From contig NZ_QFFK01000002.1 of NCBI RefSeq assembly GCF_003149455.1, positions 434,001-498,000 of the forward strand: 64,000 bases of DNA, read 5' to 3'. Source of the DNA: Chitinophaga deserti. Lineage in GTDB: Bacteria; Bacteroidota; Bacteroidia; Chitinophagales; Chitinophagaceae. Below are positions 61,691-64,000 of the stretch, piece after piece. The notes under the pieces are model-generated. The model ran no database searches, had not been told where the DNA came from, and saw only the letters and a program-made list of their open reading frames with translations. Position 1 is the stretch's first letter. Every line of letters begins with the position of its first letter. The position numbers and the translations under genes are program-made.

Positions 61691-61735
61691 TAAATATCTC
61701 AATCTCCGTCCAAATGGGCGGAGGAATTGTTCAAA

Positions 61736-62449
61736 TTAACCTTTTACCAACGTTCCAACATTCCGGCCCATGATCACATGGAGCAGATTGCCCGGTCTGT
61801 TCATATCAAATACGATGATTGGCAGTTTATTTTCCTGACACAGGGTAAACGCCGTCATGTCCATGACATTCAGGGACTTCTGATATACTTCGGAGAAAGT
61901 AATGGTTTCGTATTTGGTGGCATTGGGATCCTTTTCCGGATCGGCTGTGTAGATGCCGTCTACGCGGGTGCCTTTAAGGATTACGTCCGCCTGGATTTCA
62001 ATCGCTCGTAGCGATGCAGCGGTATCGGTAGTAAAATAGGGGTTACCGGTTCCTGCCCCGAAGATCACCACACGTCCTTTTTCAAGGTGGCGGATGGCCC
62101 GGCGGCGGATATAAGGCTCTGCAATTTGTTCCATCTTGATTGCGGATTGAAGACGGGTATACATACCTTCTTTTTCCAGGCCGCTTTGCATAGCCATTCC
62201 GTTGATCACGGTGGCCAGCATACCCATATAGTCGCCTTGTGCCCGTTCAATGCCGGTTTCTGCTTCATTCATTCCACGGTAAATATTCCCGCCGCCTATC
62301 ACGATGGCTACCTGAACACCGAGGTTGGTAACCGACTTGATATCATGCGCATATTGGGCAATTACCTTCGGGTCAATTCCATAATTACTATCTCCCATCA
62401 GAGATTCACCACTCAGCTTGAGCAGGATTCGTTTGTACTTTGGCAACAT
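61736..62449 (-). CDS. pyrH: UMP kinase
   Basis: 237 residues, amino-acid-kinase fold; phosphorylates UMP to [23 protein letters not shown] at the N-terminus, [14 protein letters not shown] (phosphate site), [40 protein letters not shown] and [20 protein letters not shown] are the family motifs. In many bacteria frr follows pyrH; here a hairpin terminator and the hairpin array follow. Confidence 0.97.
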   Translation of the reverse strand: MLPKYKRILLKLSGESLMGDSNYGIDPKVIAQYAHDIKSVTNLGVQVAIVIGGGNIYRGMNEAETGIERAQGDYMGMLATVINGMAMQSGLEKEGMYTRLQSAIKMEQIAEPYIRRRAIRHLEKGRVVIFGAGTGNPYFTTDTAASLRAIEIQADVILKGTRVDGIYTADPEKDPNATKYETITFSEVYQKSLNVMDMTAFTLCQENKLPIIVFDMNRPGNLLHVIMGRNVGTLVKG

Positions 62450-62537
62450 GTCAACTATGATTATGAGTATTCGCAGAATTTGTTAAATATACAAATCTGC
62501 CTCAAAATTATCCCCTGTAAACGTAAAGGCAAAAAAA

Positions 62538-62562
62538 AGGAGAGAAATTTTCATTCTCTCCT
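62538..62562 (-). terminator. Terminator between tsf and pyrH
   Basis: AGGAGAGAA (62538-62546) pairs with TTCTCTCCT (62554-62562), loop ATTTTCA. On the minus strand it continues into eight T, so tsf transcription should largely stop 20 bases past its stop, and pyrH may have its own promoter. Confidence 0.88.
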
Positions 62563-62582
62563 CTATATTTTGCGATTAGCTA

Positions 62583-63407
62583 TTATCCTAATGCTACGCG
62601 TTTGAAGGCGGAAACTTTCAGTTCGGCGTCAACAGACTTCAGGTGATCGGCTACGGATTTGTTGCCGTCTTTCACGAAAGCCTGACCCAGAAGGGTGCTT
62701 TCTTTCAGGAATTTGTTGATTTTACCGGCAGCAATTTTCTCAGCCATTTCGGCGGGTTTGCCTTCAGCTTTGATCTGCTCGATAGCAATTTCTTTCTCGC
62801 GGGCAATTGTTTCAGGAGAAATTCCATCCGCATCAACGGAGAGGGGATTCATGGCTGCAATTTGCATAGCGATGTCTTTCCCTACTTCTTCAGAAACGGG
62901 TTTGCTGAAACCTACCAGTACGCCCATGCGGTAGTTACCGTGGATGTAAGCAGTAACGCTGGCAGCTTCCACTCTTTCGAAGCGGCTGAGGGTGATTTTT
63001 TCACCGATCTTAGCCACCTGATCATTTACCTTGTCGGCAACGGTTGCACCGTCCAAAGGAGCTGCATTGAGCTCTTCAGCGGTTTGGGTATTATTAGCCA
63101 GCGCCAGGTCAGCGATGGATTGTGCAAATTTCACGAAATCTTCGTTCTTGGCCACAAAGTCAGTTTCGCAGCTCAGCAGTACCACAACACCGGCTTTGCC
63201 GTCAGCTGAGGTCTTAGCGATTACTACACCTTCTTTGGTTTCGCGGTCGGAGCGCAGGGCAGCCACTTTCTGGCCTTTCTTGCGGAGGTAGTCTACTGCT
63301 TTTTCGAAATCACCGTCGGTTTCAACCAGTGCTTTTCTGCAATCCATCATACCGGCTCCGGTTTGCTGACGGAGTTTGTTCACATCAGCTGCTGTAATTG
63401 TTGCCAT
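62583..63407 (-). CDS. tsf: Translation elongation factor Ts
   Basis: 274 residues. Guanine-nucleotide exchange factor for EF-Tu. MATITAADVNKLRQQTGAGM, then MDCRKALVETDGDFEKAVDY, LRKKGQKVAALRSDRETKEG, CETDFVAKNEDFVKFAQ and VEAASVTAYIHGNYRMGVLV are characteristic. Lies 126 bases downstream of rpsB. Confidence 0.97.
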   Translation of the reverse strand: MATITAADVNKLRQQTGAGMMDCRKALVETDGDFEKAVDYLRKKGQKVAALRSDRETKEGVVIAKTSADGKAGVVVLLSCETDFVAKNEDFVKFAQSIADLALANNTQTAEELNAAPLDGATVADKVNDQVAKIGEKITLSRFERVEAASVTAYIHGNYRMGVLVGFSKPVSEEVGKDIAMQIAAMNPLSVDADGISPETIAREKEIAIEQIKAEGKPAEMAEKIAAGKINKFLKESTLLGQAFVKDGNKSVADHLKSVDAELKVSAFKRVALG

Positions 63408-63469
63408 TGTATATAATCAGTTTATATGTTAACGTTTGATGAAATTCCCTTTCGGGATATCTTATAACC

Positions 63470-63507
63470 GTGAATCGTGAACGATGGTTTTATCATTCAC
63501 GATTCAC
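63470..63507 (-). repeat. Hairpin between rpsB and tsf
   Basis: GTGAATCGTGAA (63470-63481) pairs perfectly with TTCACGATTCAC (63496-63507), a 12-base-pair stem. No T tract follows on the minus strand, so it is more likely an mRNA-stability or processing element in the leftward rpsB-tsf message. Confidence 0.6.
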
Positions 63508-63533
63508 GCTATTATTGTTGTCGAAGTCAGCGA

Positions 63534-64000
63534 TTATCTGGAAGGACCAGGTCTGCCTGCACCGGAGGGACGGAATCCACCGCCACCGCCAGGACGATTG
63601 CCACCGCTACGGCCGCCACCGCCACCGGGACGGTTGCCACTGCCGCCGCTGCGACCACCACCGCCACCAGGACGATTGTTACCGCCACGGCCGGGTCCGC
63701 CGCCGGGACCACCAGGACCACGTTGACCGCCGGGGCCACCAGGTCTGCGACCTCTTTCACCACGTTCGTCACCACCTTCGAGTTCGAACTTGCGGATCTT
63801 GTTGTCAGCTTCTTCTTCTTCAACGTCGTCGGTTTTCTCAACAGCGCGCTCAGCCAGACCTTCAGCGATAGCTGCAGCGATGTAGCTAACGATAATGGCG
63901 ATGGATTTGGTAGCGTCGTCGTTCGCAGGGATTGCGAAGTCTACTTTAGTAGGATCGGAGTTGGTATCCACCATACCGAAAGTAGAGATGCCGAGGCGTT
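63534..64000 (-). CDS. rpsB: 30S ribosomal protein S2, C-terminal part with RGG-like extension (partial)
   Basis: Reads leftwards from the window edge in frame ([20 protein letters not shown]), through [20 protein letters not shown] and [17 protein letters not shown], the normal end of S2. It then continues with an acidic linker and about 80 residues of Gly/Arg/Pro/Asn-rich sequence ([28 protein letters not shown]), ending GRPGPSR. The N-terminal half is beyond the window. The tail is far longer than in E. coli S2 and looks like an RNA-binding RGG region. Confidence 0.93.
   Translation of the reverse strand, partial: RLGISTFGMVDTNSDPTKVDFAIPANDDATKSIAIIVSYIAAAIAEGLAERAVEKTDDVEEEEADNKIRKFELEGGDERGERGRRPGGPGGQRGPGGPGGGPGRGGNNRPGGGGGRSGGSGNRPGGGGGRSGGNRPGGGGGFRPSGAGRPGPSR

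Overview
The window comes from a member of the Bacteroidota, most likely Chitinophagaceae and probably Chitinophaga or a close relative. The signs are a SusC/SusD pair, a 36-residue bTHX ribosomal protein, OmpA/PorT-type small beta-barrels, DUF4286 and DUF3298 proteins, a RicT with a Gly/Arg/Pro tail, many secreted lipoproteins, and promoters that fit the Bacteroidota pattern TTG-(18-19)-TAnnTTTG instead of the E. coli one. Base composition is about half G+C in the coding parts.

Layout. 1-8.7 kb: a membrane protein cut by the window edge, heme A synthase, rnhB-rpoN-PAP2 phosphatase, recA, a flavodoxin-fold oxidoreductase, a Crp-type regulator, a membrane J-protein and tRNA-Thr(CGT). 8.8-18.5 kb: obgE and adk, a large secreted GH3/serine-hydrolase fusion, and a SusC/SusD locus whose SusC gene has lost almost its whole barrel. 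18.5-26.3 kb: a leftward block with a HhH-GPD glycosylase, cysS, two membrane-anchored EEP phosphatases, two rhomboids (one lacking both catalytic residues) and rlmD. 26.3-40 kb: a TlpA-like thioredoxin, three tandem outer-membrane barrels, metF, lptB, a GH3-auxin-type adenylating enzyme, fabG, a sulfatase, an SMP-30 protein, a nucleoid-associated protein and a third rhomboid. 40-55 kb: a leftward housekeeping block (ricT, DNA polymerase III delta', glutathione peroxidase, recR, an Ig-like lipoprotein, a UvrD-type helicase-nuclease, two DUF3298 lipoproteins), then pdxH, bTHX, HU, DUF4286 and exonuclease III. 54.8-57.7 kb: two double-glycine-leader peptide genes divergent from a histidine kinase. 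58-61.7 kb: a degenerate IS200/RAYT-like gene followed by about 1.7-2.1 kb of non-coding DNA carrying 11-12 covarying GC hairpins, all in one orientation. 61.7-64 kb: rpsB (partial, with an RGG-like tail)-tsf-pyrH.

The least explained parts are the directional hairpin array beside the RAYT-like protein, and the pair of Gly/Leu-rich double-glycine peptides next to an orphan sensor kinase. Other points are the SusC deletion, the pseudo-rhomboid, and repeat-rich tails on two proteins linked to RNA (RicT and S2). Function assignments rest on motifs read by eye; no database search was run.
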